34,163 bases of DNA, from positions 1-34,163 of the forward strand of contig DAOQAY010000010.1 in NCBI GenBank assembly GCA_035354435.1, in the 5' to 3' direction. The notes below the pieces were generated by a model that worked only from the letters and a program-made list of their open reading frames with translations, had not been told where the DNA came from and made no database searches. Shown here in pieces: positions 15,665 through 27,137 of this stretch. The stretch's first letter is position 1; each line of letters opens with the position of its first letter. This DNA comes from JAKLDO01 sp035354435 (GTDB lineage Bacteria; UBP6; UBA1177). A program made the translations under genes and the position numbers.

Positions 15665-16414
15665 ATGAATATAATTAAACCTTTGAGGATCATCATTAAA
15701 GTCTTCACGATACTGGTGTGGACTCTTTTAATTCACAATCTTATGGTTGATATCCCTCGTATTTTCACTAAAAAAAGAAGGTTTCCGAAAGTCATTTATA
15801 TCTGGGGCAGTGGTCTCGCCTGGATTATGGGAATAAAAATACACAGAAAAAACGAGCTGCCTCTTCCAATGGGTGAAGTGATAATCTCAAATCATCTAGG
15901 GTTTATGGATGTACCTGTAATGTCAAGCATTTTTCCCGCAGTGTACATGATAAAAGCTGAAGCGAAAAAGGTTTTTTATTTTGGTGGAGCTTTGTCAAGA
16001 CAAGGTCATTTTTTTGTCGACAGAGAAGATGGCACATCCCTTCGGAAAGCTGCGACTAATCTGCTTAAATTCTCAAATGATTTCTGCAGAATAATCATTT
16101 TCCCCGAAGGCAAGGCATCTCCGAATGCAGAAAGACTGCCGTTCAAAGCAGGTGCTTTTGCAATGGCAAAAAAACTCGACAGGACTGTTCAGGCGGTCGT
16201 GATTGACTATCTTCCAAACAGACAGGTTCATAAATGGGACACAAATAAAAAAGGGATGTCGCAACTTATTGAACTTCTTGGAAAAAGGAGAATTGATATA
16301 AGTGTGGAGTTTTTTCCTGCTGAAAAAATCACTATTGACCCGAAAGAATATGCTGTCATCTGGCATGATAAAATTGAGAACAGGTTAAAAGAAAACGATA
16401 AAAAAAATGATTAA
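15665..16414 (+). CDS. PlsC-like 1-acylglycerol-phosphate acyltransferase
   Basis: 249 residues with an N-terminal membrane segment (about residues 8-27) and the LPLAT/PlsC motifs. NHLGFMD provides the HxxxxD catalytic motif, FVDREDG matches block II, and FPEGKAS is a variant of the usual FPEGTRS block III. Family members transfer an acyl chain to lysophosphatidate or a related alcohol at the inner membrane. AGGA precedes the ATG closely. It is the first gene of the lipid operon and overlaps the next gene by eight bases. Because of its position ahead of the megasynthase, I infer a role in attaching the synthase product to a lipid, not in housekeeping phosphatidate synthesis; this is not proven. 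Confidence 0.85.
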   Translation: MNIIKPLRIIIKVFTILVWTLLIHNLMVDIPRIFTKKRRFPKVIYIWGSGLAWIMGIKIHRKNELPLPMGEVIISNHLGFMDVPVMSSIFPAVYMIKAEAKKVFYFGGALSRQGHFFVDREDGTSLRKAATNLLKFSNDFCRIIIFPEGKASPNAERLPFKAGAFAMAKKLDRTVQAVVIDYLPNRQVHKWDTNKKGMSQLIELLGKRRIDISVEFFPAEKITIDPKEYAVIWHDKIENRLKENDKKND

Positions 16415-17102
16415 AATTTCAGGAAAACAGATAGAGGCCGTAGTTTTTGATTTTGACGGAACACTTTATGAAAATGGGTTCTTTTTAAAATTTATATTTC
16501 TGATCTACAACATCCTGCACTTCAAGATTTTTTTCTCACATAGAAAAGTTATTGCAGGTCTTCGCGGCAATGATTTCGGAACACCTGAACTTTACAGTAC
16601 AAGAGTTTTCAGTGAAATGGCAAAAAGGACGGGGAAAAGTCTTGAGACCATACAGAACTGGTATTACAAGATCTTCAAGAGAACATTCTGCTCGATCCTG
16701 AAAAAATATTGCAAGCCCAGAAAAAAATTCAACGATCTCTGTCATTTTCTCAAAGAAAATCAGGTTAAAACGGCAATCTTTTCCGACTACGGATTTATCG
16801 GAAGCCGTCTGGAGGCGCTTAACATCGAGCTGGACTGCTTTGATCTGCTTGTTTCAGGAGAGACCGAGGGAGTTCTGAAACCGGGTCCGAGACCGCTGCT
16901 CAAGATCGCAAAACATTTTGGAATAGCACCTGAAAAAGTTCTTGTTGTGGGTGACCGTGCCGACACAGACGGACTTGCCGCTGCAAATGCCGGCATGAAC
17001 TATTATATTATTAAAAAAAAATCCGGCAAAGACAACTCTGTCAGCTGGAATAAGCTTTTAAAAATATTGATGAATAATAAAACAGACAAGGAGACGGCCT
17101 GA
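16407..17102 (+). CDS. HAD-superfamily phosphatase
   Basis: 231 residues with the four HAD motifs in order: VVFDFDGTLY (nucleophile Asp near residue 14), IFSDYG (motif II Ser), a KPGPRPL Lys (motif III) and VVGDRADTDG (acidic motif IV). The helical insert between motif I and II is a C1-type cap. Such proteins hydrolyse phosphate monoesters such as sugar, glycolate or lipid-precursor phosphates. It overlaps the acyltransferase by eight bases and the megasynthase start by one base, so translation is coupled throughout. A step such as dephosphorylating a lipid intermediate made by the neighbouring acyltransferase would fit, but the substrate is not visible. Confidence 0.85.
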   Translation: MIKISGKQIEAVVFDFDGTLYENGFFLKFIFLIYNILHFKIFFSHRKVIAGLRGNDFGTPELYSTRVFSEMAKRTGKSLETIQNWYYKIFKRTFCSILKKYCKPRKKFNDLCHFLKENQVKTAIFSDYGFIGSRLEALNIELDCFDLLVSGETEGVLKPGPRPLLKIAKHFGIAPEKVLVVGDRADTDGLAAANAGMNYYIIKKKSGKDNSVSWNKLLKILMNNKTDKETA

Positions 17103-20100
17103 TGAAGAGGTATGACATTGCGGTAATTGGAATGGGCGGCATTTTCCCGGGATCTAACAATGTTGATGAATATTGGAAAAATGTACTCAGCGGAAAGACT
17201 TTTATAACAGATATGCCGAAAAAATACTGGAGAGCCGAAAGTTATTACAGTGAAGATATGTCAGAAAACGATAAATCATACACAAAAAAAGGTTCCTTCA
17301 TTGACGGATTTGAATTCCCTTTCAGCAAATACAAGTTCCCGCCGAATACAATGAAAGGTGTTGATACTGCTCAGCTTATCGCACTTGAATCAGCAAGAGA
17401 AGCTCTTGAAGATGCAGGAATAAAACCGCACAGCAAAGCTCTTGACGAAGCTGTCACCATTCTTGGTGTCAGCGGAGTTGATGATTATGCTCATGCCTGC
17501 GCCTATCTCAGAAGAAATCACTATTTTGACAGATTGAGAAAACAGCTTCAGGAAAAAGGTGTTTCCGAAAAACAGATCGATGAGCTTTCAAAACAGTTCG
17601 ATGAGGAAGTTTCTAAAAGGCATTCCGTTAAAATGTCACTTCTTGCAGTCGGAGTAATACCTTCGGCATTATCAAACAGGATCGCTCAGGTTTTCGGAGC
17701 GAAAGGATACAACATGACAGTTGATGCCGCCTGTGCGTCATCTTTCGGCGCACTTGAAACAGCATGTCACGCTCTGATGGCAGGAGATGCAAAAGTTGCA
17801 ATTACAGGCGGAGTAGATTTAGGAGTAAATCCGGCTATTTACATTGGTTTCAGCAGAGTTGAAGGACTCAGCTTTTCCGGAATATCAAACCCGTTCGATC
17901 ATAAAGCTGACGGTCTTATAATCGGTGAAGGCGGCGGTGTTGTTATTCTTAAAAGACTTGAAGACGCCCTTGCTGACGGAGACAGGGTAAGAGCAATAAT
18001 CAGAGGCATGGGAAGTTCCAGTGACGGTGCAGGACAGGCAATATACAGTCCTTCCGTCCAAGGCAGGGCGAGAGCTTTCAAAATGGCGTTGAAGAGAGCC
18101 GATGTCTCTTCTCACGATGTCCAGTTCATTGAAGCTCATGCAACCTCAACAGTAGTCGGCGATGCGAATGAATATGAAGCAATATCCGTTGCTTATGCAG
18201 AAGGAAGAAAAAAAGAAAATCCTCTTTATCTCGGCAGTGTAAAATATCAGATAGGTCATTTGAAAGCCGCAGCAGGTGTTGCAGGTCTGATAAAAACTAT
18301 CAAAGGTATGGAAACCGGTATTATTCCTCATATGCCTCTTTTCGAAAAGCTTACACCGAATGTCAGCAACCCGATAGATTCGTTTATCATCCCGGCCAAA
18401 CCGGTAAAATGGGAAACCAACAAAGAAGGAAAAAGAATCGCAGCTGTCACTTCAAGCGGATTCGGCGGATGCAATTACCATGTCATCCTCGAACATGGTG
18501 AAAAATACATACCTGTCAACAAAAGAAAAAAAATAAACCGCGACATAGCCATTGTCGGAGTTACATGCAGAGTTGCAGGTGCTGATGATGTTGATTCGTT
18601 CTGGGAAAATGTCACCACAGGAAAAAATGTTTTTTCAAAGGCGGATACTGAAGAACTCAAATGGAAATATCACATTGAAAAAGGACCTGAAAATGAACGA
18701 ATTTACACAAAAGTCATCTCAAAACTCAAACCGTACAGTCTTGACTACCTCAAATACAAAATACTCCCGAAATCTGTTTCCCAGATATCACCGACCCAGT
18801 TCCTCGGACTTGATCTTGCCGGCAGACTTCTTGAAAATAAAGGCTTAAAAACCACAGATGCAAAAAATATCGGCGTAAGTATCGGTGCAATTCATGATGA
18901 TTCATTTCCTGATGTTTTTGATCCTATGGTCACAGATGATTATAAAGCAGCGATACTTGACACAATGGAATCTTCAAAGATAGATAAGTCAGTTTTAAAA
19001 GAAGCACTTATTGAGACAAAAAAGGAAGTTACAGCGGATACTCCTCCGATCACAGAACACACTCTTCCGGGCTGGATGGGAAATATTGTCGCCGGCAGAA
19101 TGGCAAACAAGCTTAATCTTCAGGGACCGAATATGATTGTGGATTCTGCATGTTCATCAGGACTCAGCGCACTTATTCCTGCAGTTTATCAGCTTGCATT
19201 CGGCGATGTCGACATGATGATAAGCGGCGGATTGAACCGCCAGATAAGTGATGTTTTTACTGCCGGAGTCAGCGCAATAGGAGCTATTGCAAAAGAAGAT
19301 GCAAAACCTTTCGATGAAGAAGGTTCGGGATATATTATCGGTGACGGAGGAGTTCTCTATCTTCTTAAGAGGCTTGAAGATGCAAAAAAAGACGGCGATG
19401 ACATTTTTGCCGTCATTCATTCTATCAACGGAAGTTCCGAGGCAGAATCAAAATCGATGCTTGCACCTTCAGAAAAAGCTGTACGCCGTGCAATAACTGA
19501 AACTTTAAAGAATACAACTGTTGACAGATCAAGGATCGGTGTTGTTGATACACACGGCTCCGCCAATAAAGCAAGCGATGTAATTGAAGCTATCAGTGTC
19601 GCACAGGAAGTGGGTCAGAACAATAACGGAAATCCTGTCAGCATTACAGCAATAAAAAGTCACATCGGACATCTTTACGGCGGCTCAGGAGGAGCATCAA
19701 TGCTGAGTGTTATACAGACACTTAGAACAAGAAAAGTTCCCGGCATAAGGAACTTGAAGAACATCAGACCTGAGATCAGTGATATACTTGATAAGGCGAC
19801 ACCTGTTAAAAAAACGATGCCTTTCCCTGATATTTATGATGCCGGTGCAGTTCTATCGCTGGGGCTTGGCGGAACAAATTACTTTGCTGTAATCTCTCTG
19901 GGCGAAAAAACAGACAAACAAGGTGAAAAAATGGATAAAAAAACAGTACATATTGAACAGCCGAAACGGACAGAGGAAGATTCAAGCATATTCACAGGAA
20001 GTTCGAAAAATATTCAATCGCTCGGCAGCACAATATCAGACTGTATGAATGCCGGAGTTGTAAGTTCTTCAGAATTCAAGAGCGACCACGCAATCCGCTT

Positions 20101-23100
20101 TGCGCTGACCTATAAAAATGAAAATGATCTCGGACTCAAATTCAAATCTGTTCAGAAATTCATTTCTCTGGGTCACGACCTTCTTCCTCTTGAAAATCAG
20201 GGGATATTCATTTCTTCTGCAATAAAAGATGATGAAAAGCTTGCATTCTGTTTCCCGGGACAGGGAACTCACTATATTTCAATGGGAAAATTCCTCTACG
20301 AATCGAATCAGCTGTTCAAGGATATAATTAACGAAGTTGATGCTCTGGCAAAAAAACATATGGACTTTAACCTTATCGGCCATATTTACGGCGAGATAGG
20401 TAACAGTGAAATTGAAAAGAAGCTGGGAACTCTTGTCGGTGCGCAAGTTTCATTGTTCGCTGTGGAACTCGGACTTGCAAAGGTTCTTGAAGAAAAAGGA
20501 ATCATCCCTGATGTTCTTGTCGGGCACAGTTTCGGCGAAATATCTGCTCTGACATTTGCAGGAGTATGGGACATCCCGACAGCTTTTGAAGTTGTCAAAG
20601 CTCGTATCGAAGCAGCTGAATTCGGCAGAAACGCAAGCAAATTCCCGCTCGGAATGATGAGCATTGTATGTTCAGAAGAAAGAAGAGACAAATTGCTGAG
20701 CCTTGCAGGTGAAAACCTGATCCTTACAAATATCAACGCACCTGGACGGTTTGTTCTTTCAGGTGAACTTGAAATTGTAAAAAAGACTGTTGAGCTAGCC
20801 GAATCTTTCGGACTTGAAGCAAGACTTCTGCCGATAGGAAGCGCATTCCACTCAAGATTTATGGAACCTGCAAAAGAAAAATTCTATATTGCACTTTCAA
20901 AACTCCCTGCGACAGATCCGAAATATGACATACTATCCACTGTTACAGGCGAATATATTCCGAAAAAACTTAATTCCGAAAAAATCGCCGGACATCTTTC
21001 TCTCCAGCTGACTACAAAACTCAACCTGCCAAGAGAGATCGAAAGACTTCACAGTGAAGGGATAAATCACTATCTTGAAGTAGGTCCAGGCTGGTCAATG
21101 ACAAAAATGATCTCGGAAATTCTCAAAGATAGAAATTTTAAAGCACTTCCTACAATGCATCCGAAAATAGGAGACGCTGAAGTTTTTGCAAGAGCAATGG
21201 CCTTTCTCACTTTGACCGGACATGTGAACAGTCAGACACAGAAAAGAAGGATATCCGATTTTGTTTCTCCGGATATGCTTAACTTCATAAAAACCAATTC
21301 TCCTGAAACTTTTGAAGCACTTGCAGATCTTCATGCAAAATTTATAAAAACATTTGAAGACAAGATCGAATTAAACAAGACAGCTCCGACAAGTCCGACA
21401 AGTCAGACCCTTCGAGAAACCTCAGGGCAAGCCAGTCAGACAAAAACTGACTACGACTGGGAAACCCGTATTAAACAGGAGCTTGCAAAGATGACAGGAT
21501 ACCCGCTCGATATGCTTGAAAGCGGTCTTGATCTCGAAGCTGATCTCGGTATTGACTCCATTCAGAGAGCCGAACTGTGGGTCAATCTCAGCAAAGAATT
21601 TAACATTCCCGAAAATGCAAAACCCAAAGCTCCCGTGAAAACGATAACCGGACTTTCCAAGGCATTTGCCGAAGCAAGTAGGGGCGAAACACCGTTTTCG
21701 CCCGAACAGACCCTTCGAGAAACCTCAGGGCAAGCCAGTCAGACAAAGTCCGACTACGACTNNNNNNNNNNNNNNNNNNNNNNNNNNNNNNNNNNNNNNN
21801 NNNNNNNNNNNNNNNNNNNNNNNNNNNNNNNNNNNNNNNNNNNNNNNNNNNNNNNNNNNNNTTAACATTCCCGAAAATGCAAAACCCAAAGCTCCGGTAA
21901 AAACAATCACAGGACTTGCCAAAGCTTTTGAGGAAGCAAGTAGGGGCGAAACACCGTTTTCGCCCGAACAGACAACTCCGACAGCTCCGACAACTCAGAC
22001 CCTTCGAGAAACCTCAGGGCAAGCCAGTCAGACAAAGTCCGACTACGACTGGGAAACCCGTATTAAACAGGAACTTGCAAAGATGACAGGATACCCGCTC
22101 GATATGCTTGAAAGCGGTCTTGATCTCGAAGCTGATCTCGGTATTGACTCCATTCAGAGAGCCGAACTGTGGGTCAATCTCAGCAAAGAATTTAACATTC
22201 CCGAAAATGCAAAACCCAAAGCTCCGGTAAAAACAATCACAGGACTCTCAAAAGCTTTTGAGGAAGCAAGCAGAGGAGAAACTCTTTCGCCCGTTGATTC
22301 CAGTAGGGGCGAAACACCGTTTTCGCCCGAGCAGACCAGTCCAAATTCTCAGGCTGAAGAAAAAAAAAAAGAATTTAAATACGAATTAGCTGGAAATGAG
22401 CCTTCATCATGGGAGCTTTTTGCGAGAAACTGGAATTTTGCACTCAGTAGCGATCTTAAAGATTTCAATTGCAGTAATGCCCTTGTTTTTGCAAATAAAA
22501 AAGAGGATGCATCAGAACTTAAATCGGAACTGAAAAAACTTGGAATTGACTGCTTTGTCAAAACTCCGGCAGAATTTCTCAAGAAAGATAGTGAAAAAGC
22601 GACTAAGCTTATCAACGATTGTGATACTGTGATTTACATTGCACACTCTGAACTGGCAAGTATGAAAGCTGATAAAAAGTCTTATGAGGAATTTTATTCT
22701 AAAACAGCGGAACTGTTTGAACTTTTTAAAGCTATTTACGGAACACTTTTGACATCTCCGAAAAGAATTATCGTGCCGATTGCGAAAAACAGCGCTTTTG
22801 AAAGCAGACCTGTATCTCTCGGAATATTCTCATCATACCCGGCAGGATTTTTCAGAAGTCTTCAGAATGAACTTACAGCCTGCAAGGTAATGCTTATAAA
22901 TTCTTCTGTTGAAAACTGGAATGACACAATCTTAAAATATATTTCTATTCAGTTTTCAGGATTTGAAACCGGACTTGTAAACAATGCTCCGGTCAAAGCC
23001 GCTGTTTCAAAAGTTCTTGATCCTGGGAATCCAGTTTACCAGCTTGGCAGTGAAGACCTCGTTCTTGTCACCGGCGGAGCCCGCGGCATTGTTTTTGAAT

Positions 23101-24767
23101 GTGTTGCGGCACTTGCGGCAAGAACAGGTTGCAGACTGCTATTGACCGGAAGAACACCTCTTCCAGGTTCAGAAATTGAAGGGATTTCATTTAACAGAAA
23201 CGAAATGACAGCTTCAATCAGAGATCTCGAAATGAAACTTGTCAAAGAAAGGAAACTCTCACTGAAAGATGCAAAAAAAGAAGCCGCATCGTTGAAAAGC
23301 GCATGGGAGGTCAATGATAATCTACATAGACTCAAAGATAACGGCATAATCGCAAGATATGAAAAATGTGATGTTTCGGATCAGAAAGCGCTGAAATCTC
23401 TGGTTTCAAAACTTGAAAAAGAAGGTGAAATCATTACTGCTGTAGTTCACGGCGCAGGAGTCCAGAAATCCAAAATGCTCCCTGAGCTTGATATGAAAGA
23501 TGTTGAAAAAACCATAGAAACGAAAATGAATCCTGTTTTTGCAATGCTTGAGGTTCTTGACTGGAAAAAGATAAGATTTTTCAATTCATTTACTTCGATA
23601 GCGGGATTGTTCGGAAATGCCGGACAGACAGATTATGCTTTTGCGAATGATATGCTTGCTGAAATTGCAATTGAGATCAAAGCGCTCTATCCGCATATTC
23701 AGGTTTCAACAGTTGACTGGACTGCATGGAGCGGAACAGGAATGGTGTCAAAAGAAGAAGCAAAAAGATTTGCTGAAGCCGGACTTATCCCGATCGACAT
23801 ACCGAATGGTGTCAGAATGTTTCTGAAAGCCGCAGGTGATTTTACTCATACAAGATTTGCAGTTTTCAACGGAGATGCATCGTTTGCAAAAAACACCGTG
23901 ACCAGTCACAGTATTGCATCCACTTCATTTAAAACCCTTTCCGGAACTCATGATGAGCCGATGAAAGTGAACTTTTCCTTAAAAAGGGACCTTTATCTTC
24001 ATCAGCATGTCGTTAACGGTTCTCCTGTAGTTCCCGGAACTTTTGTTTCTGAAATATTTGCTGAAAACCTGCTTCATAAAGGATCAACTATTAATAGACT
24101 GAAGTTCAGAAGACCACTTGCTGTAACGAGCGATCATTTCAATATAGAGCTTGTACAAAGCGGTGAAAGGGTGTATATCGTCCCTTCAGACAGACCGGCG
24201 CTTGAAGGAAAAGGTCTTGAAAACCTGAGTTATTCATCATGCAGTGTAAAAACAGGTTCGAAACCGAAATCTCCTGACTGGATCAAGTTCGACAATACTG
24301 AAATAGAAAAGAAATTTGCCGGGAAAAGTGAAAAAAGTGATTTTTACAGATATCTTGATGAAAAGTTTTCACACGCTCTTAAAACAGGTCCTATTTTCAG
24401 AGGAATAGTTTCAACAGTTGAAGAGGACGGGATATACTACAGTCTTGTGTCACTTACTAAAGATGCGGTAACATCATTCGAACTTCCCGGCGAGTTCAAG
24501 TTCAATCCTGTTCTTGCCGACATGGCGGTTCAGGTTGCCAGTGCGTGGAACATGAAAAAACTGGCCGTAATGGCAATTCCCGCCGAAATCGAATCGTTCA
24601 ATATCTTCGCCAGATCATCATCCACCGATTCTGTCGTTATATGCCGAGCTGTCGAAATAACTCCGTCTCAATCGACATTTGATGTCGCTGTGTATGAAAA
24701 GGACGGCAGATTGATATTTACAATGGATAAATTACTTCTTAAAACAATTGCAGGGTTATCAAATTGA
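17102..24767 (+). CDS. PUFA-synthase/hglE-like megasynthase KS-KS-AT-ACP(3+)-KR-DH, interrupted by an N gap
   Basis: One gene, although 100 Ns (21762-21861) make it look like two frames; the true gap length is unknown and the protein resumes in the same ACP. Domains: KS1, residues 1-470, with C211, H346 and H386; KS2, about 478-935, also intact with C684, H818 and H857, so not an inactive chain-length factor by these residues; AT, about 1040-1360, with GHSFGE (Ser 1143) and AFHS; then at least three ACPs with LGIDSIQRAE (first Ser 1486). KR (about 23040-23880) has GGARGI, a Ser in SFTSIAG and Tyr in TDYAFAN. The DH double hot-dog has HVVNGSPVVP (HxxxGxxxxP, 24006) and DMAVQ (DxxxQ). The tandem ACPs and the KR-DH order resemble PfaA of polyunsaturated fatty acid synthases, but PfaA has one KS. 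AAGGAG precedes the ATG by eight bases. The product is presumably a polyene or hydroxylated long acyl chain. Confidence 0.9.
21408..22330 (+). repeat. Tandem ACP-plus-linker repeats
   Basis: At least three near-identical units. The 141-bp ACP cores at 21459-21599 and 22051-22191 differ at only one base that I see. Linkers share CCCTTCGAGAAACCTCAGGG (21408, 21711, 22000) and a palindromic segment with arms GGGCGAAA and TTTCGCCC (from about 21682, 21945 and 22307). Such identity implies recent duplication or gene conversion and explains the assembly gap in the middle unit. Confidence 0.85.
21762..21861. other. Assembly gap (100 N) inside the second ACP
   Basis: The flanks match ACP units 1 and 3 exactly at the edges. 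In those units the same interval is 141 bp, so 100 is a placeholder. One missing 141-bp segment restores a single frame; extra whole units could also be hidden. Confidence 0.9.
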
Positions 24768-27136
24768 AAAAATATGATGTAACAGTTGTCGGCTCCGGAC
24801 TCGGAGGGCTGACTTGCGCTATGGAGCTTGCAAGGAACGGCTACAAGGTCTGTGTGCTGGAAAAACACAGTGTTCCGGGCGGTTATGCCCACAGCTTTAA
24901 GAGAAACGACTTTGAATTCGATGTTTCTCTGCACCATATCGGCGGGTTGTCAAAAGGAAAATCAATCCACGGAGTTTTAAAAACTCTCGGAGTACTTGCC
25001 AAACTCAAATATTCTCCTAAAAAGAGCATCATGTGTGTCCGTTTTCCTGATGGAGAAAGCACAATATCCAACAATTACGGCGCTTTCGAGAAATTTCTGA
25101 TTTCAGAATTTCCACATGAAAAAGAAGGGATCACTTCTCTTTTAAGTCATTTGAAAGATCTGCGGTGGCATATTATCGGCGGCTGGATAGATCCTGACTT
25201 CAATGTGCCGATGGACAAACTGCTTACAAAAGATTATCTGGATAAAACATTTTATGAACTTGTTGCAAAATTTATAAGTGATGAAAAGCTGACAGGATAT
25301 CTGAGCCAGTTCTGGATGCTGATAGGGCTTCCTCCCAAACTTGTGAATGCAATCTTTTCAACTTGTGTTTTCAACAGCCATTTTCTTGAAGAAACTTATG
25401 ATGTTGAAGGCGGAGGTGCCGCTTTAAGTCGAGCTTTCGTTAAATGTCTCGAAGAATCAGGCTCAGAAGTTCTATGCAACACTGAAGTGGAAAATATTAT
25501 CATTGAAAACGGAGTTGCATGCGGTGTCGTTTTAAAGAACGGAACTGTTATCAGATCCGATATTGTTATTTCAAATGCCGATCCTTATCAGACTTTCACT
25601 AAACTTGTCGGAAAAGAATACACCAGCGATCTATTCAGATTCCGCCTTGAAAAGATGGAAAGATCCATCTCTCTTTACAGCATGTATATCGGACTTAACT
25701 GCAAGCCGTCACAGCTGGGAATTCCTGACACAACCTACTTTTACAACCATTCTTTTGAACCTCTCAAAGCTTATTCGAATATTATAAAAGGAAATGTGGA
25801 GCACACCGACTGGTGCTGCACAAGTTATGAAAGTTCATCCATAAACAAAGCCCCTGCCGGTTGTTACACTATCACAATTGTTGAACCGACAGTCACATCG
25901 GACTGGCTGGAACTTGATAAAGATGCCTATAAAACCAAAAAAGCTGAAATTCAAAGAAAACTGCTTGAAAAATATAATGAAAGATTTCCGGGGCTTAAAG
26001 ATCATATAAAAGTACTGGAATTTGCAACTCCCAGAACGATGAACAGATACAGTTTCAATTGCGGCGGCAGTGTTTACGGTCTTGCTCAAACCGTCGATCA
26101 GTCAGCCAGCAAAAGGCTGAGGAATATTACACCTGTTGAAAATCTTTTTCTGACCGGAGCATGGACATGGTCAGGCGGCGGATATGAAGGTGCAATAATG
26201 TCGGGAATTCAGACATCTGCGTCAATAAAGAAAAAATTCGGATCAAAGAACAATGCCGAACCTATCAGAGTAAAAATGGATATCGGAAGCGGATTCAATA
26301 AGTCTTACAGCAAATATGTTCGCATTTACAACAAAGATGTCAGTGCTGGCGGAATTGCCGATATGAACTGCTTTCTGCGGCTTATGGATAGAGGTCGTGT
26401 CGACAGCGGTGAGGAGCTTTTCAATATAAGCGAGACTGAATCTCTTTTTACCCGCTACAACATTCAGGTCTATTCGATCACGATAAAAAAACGGGGTGAT
26501 CATTTTTCAGGTGAAAACCTTGATGTCATGTCAAAATATTTTAGAAAAACATCGATCAGGATGGTGTGCCACCAGCAGATAAAAAACAAACAGACTCAGG
26601 AAGTGACCCTTGATGGCATTGTCGAACTTGTACAGCTTGATGATAACGGCAAACTCATTGATATTCCTACAGAAGTTGTTGATATGACTCCGCCTCCCGT
26701 TATTAGTGATATTGCAAAATATGCTGTCATTTTAAAACATAAGGAGAAAGTTCATTTCTTCAACAAGATCAGGGTCTATACCGAAGATACCGATCTTCAG
26801 GGAGTTGCTTTTCACGCTTCATATCTAAGATTCTGTGAAGAGACGCTTTATGAATTTCTCGATAAGGTATGCGTTCCTCAAAGAAGCTGGACTCACTGGG
26901 TTTTTCCTGAATTCAACATCAGATTTTTCAACTCGGTCAGAGTAGGCAACATTCTTGACATTAATCTGACTGCCGATATTACAAGTGACGGAAGACTTAT
27001 ATTTTTTGAGACCATGAGCATCGAAGGTCATGAAAAGATCGGAGTTCAGATCTGTTTTGAACTTGAATTGAGAGATAAAAACAACACAAAAATACCGATT
27101 CCTGAAGAAATAAAGGCTTTTTTGAAGGGGAAGTAA
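24764..27136 (+). CDS. Phytoene-desaturase-like FAD oxidoreductase fused to two hot-dog domains
   Basis: A 790-residue fusion. Residues 1-495 are a CrtI/CrtISO/retinol-saturase-type flavoprotein: VVGSGLGGLTCAMELARNG with GxGxxG, LEKHSVPGGYAHSF, and a C-terminal LFLTGAWTWSGGGYEGAIMSG-like FAD motif in two parts. About residues 505-650 look like a divergent hot-dog domain (VRIYNKDVSAGGIADMNCFL). About 660-790 are a clear YbgC/4-hydroxybenzoyl-CoA-type hot-dog: RVYTEDTDLQGVAFHASYLRF with the usual Asp. The flavoprotein would oxidise, isomerise or saturate double bonds; the hot-dogs would cleave or bind acyl thioesters. TTG 24764 overlaps the synthase stop codon, with AGGG upstream. The tight coupling implies it acts on the synthase product. 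I know of no described enzyme with this architecture. Confidence 0.85.
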   Translation: MKKYDVTVVGSGLGGLTCAMELARNGYKVCVLEKHSVPGGYAHSFKRNDFEFDVSLHHIGGLSKGKSIHGVLKTLGVLAKLKYSPKKSIMCVRFPDGESTISNNYGAFEKFLISEFPHEKEGITSLLSHLKDLRWHIIGGWIDPDFNVPMDKLLTKDYLDKTFYELVAKFISDEKLTGYLSQFWMLIGLPPKLVNAIFSTCVFNSHFLEETYDVEGGGAALSRAFVKCLEESGSEVLCNTEVENIIIENGVACGVVLKNGTVIRSDIVISNADPYQTFTKLVGKEYTSDLFRFRLEKMERSISLYSMYIGLNCKPSQLGIPDTTYFYNHSFEPLKAYSNIIKGNVEHTDWCCTSYESSSINKAPAGCYTITIVEPTVTSDWLELDKDAYKTKKAEIQRKLLEKYNERFPGLKDHIKVLEFATPRTMNRYSFNCGGSVYGLAQTVDQSASKRLRNITPVENLFLTGAWTWSGGGYEGAIMSGIQTSASIKKKFGSKNNAEPIRVKMDIGSGFNKSYSKYVRIYNKDVSAGGIADMNCFLRLMDRGRVDSGEELFNISETESLFTRYNIQVYSITIKKRGDHFSGENLDVMSKYFRKTSIRMVCHQQIKNKQTQEVTLDGIVELVQLDDNGKLIDIPTEVVDMTPPPVISDIAKYAVILKHKEKVHFFNKIRVYTEDTDLQGVAFHASYLRFCEETLYEFLDKVCVPQRSWTHWVFPEFNIRFFNSVRVGNILDINLTADITSDGRLIFFETMSIEGHEKIGVQICFELELRDKNNTKIPIPEEIKAFLKGK

Positions 27137-27137
27137 G

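Noticed and set aside
21666..21761. Separate second PKS gene starting before the gap
   Set aside because: The start is inside the preceding ORF in another frame; the N placeholder, not biology, creates the frame change.
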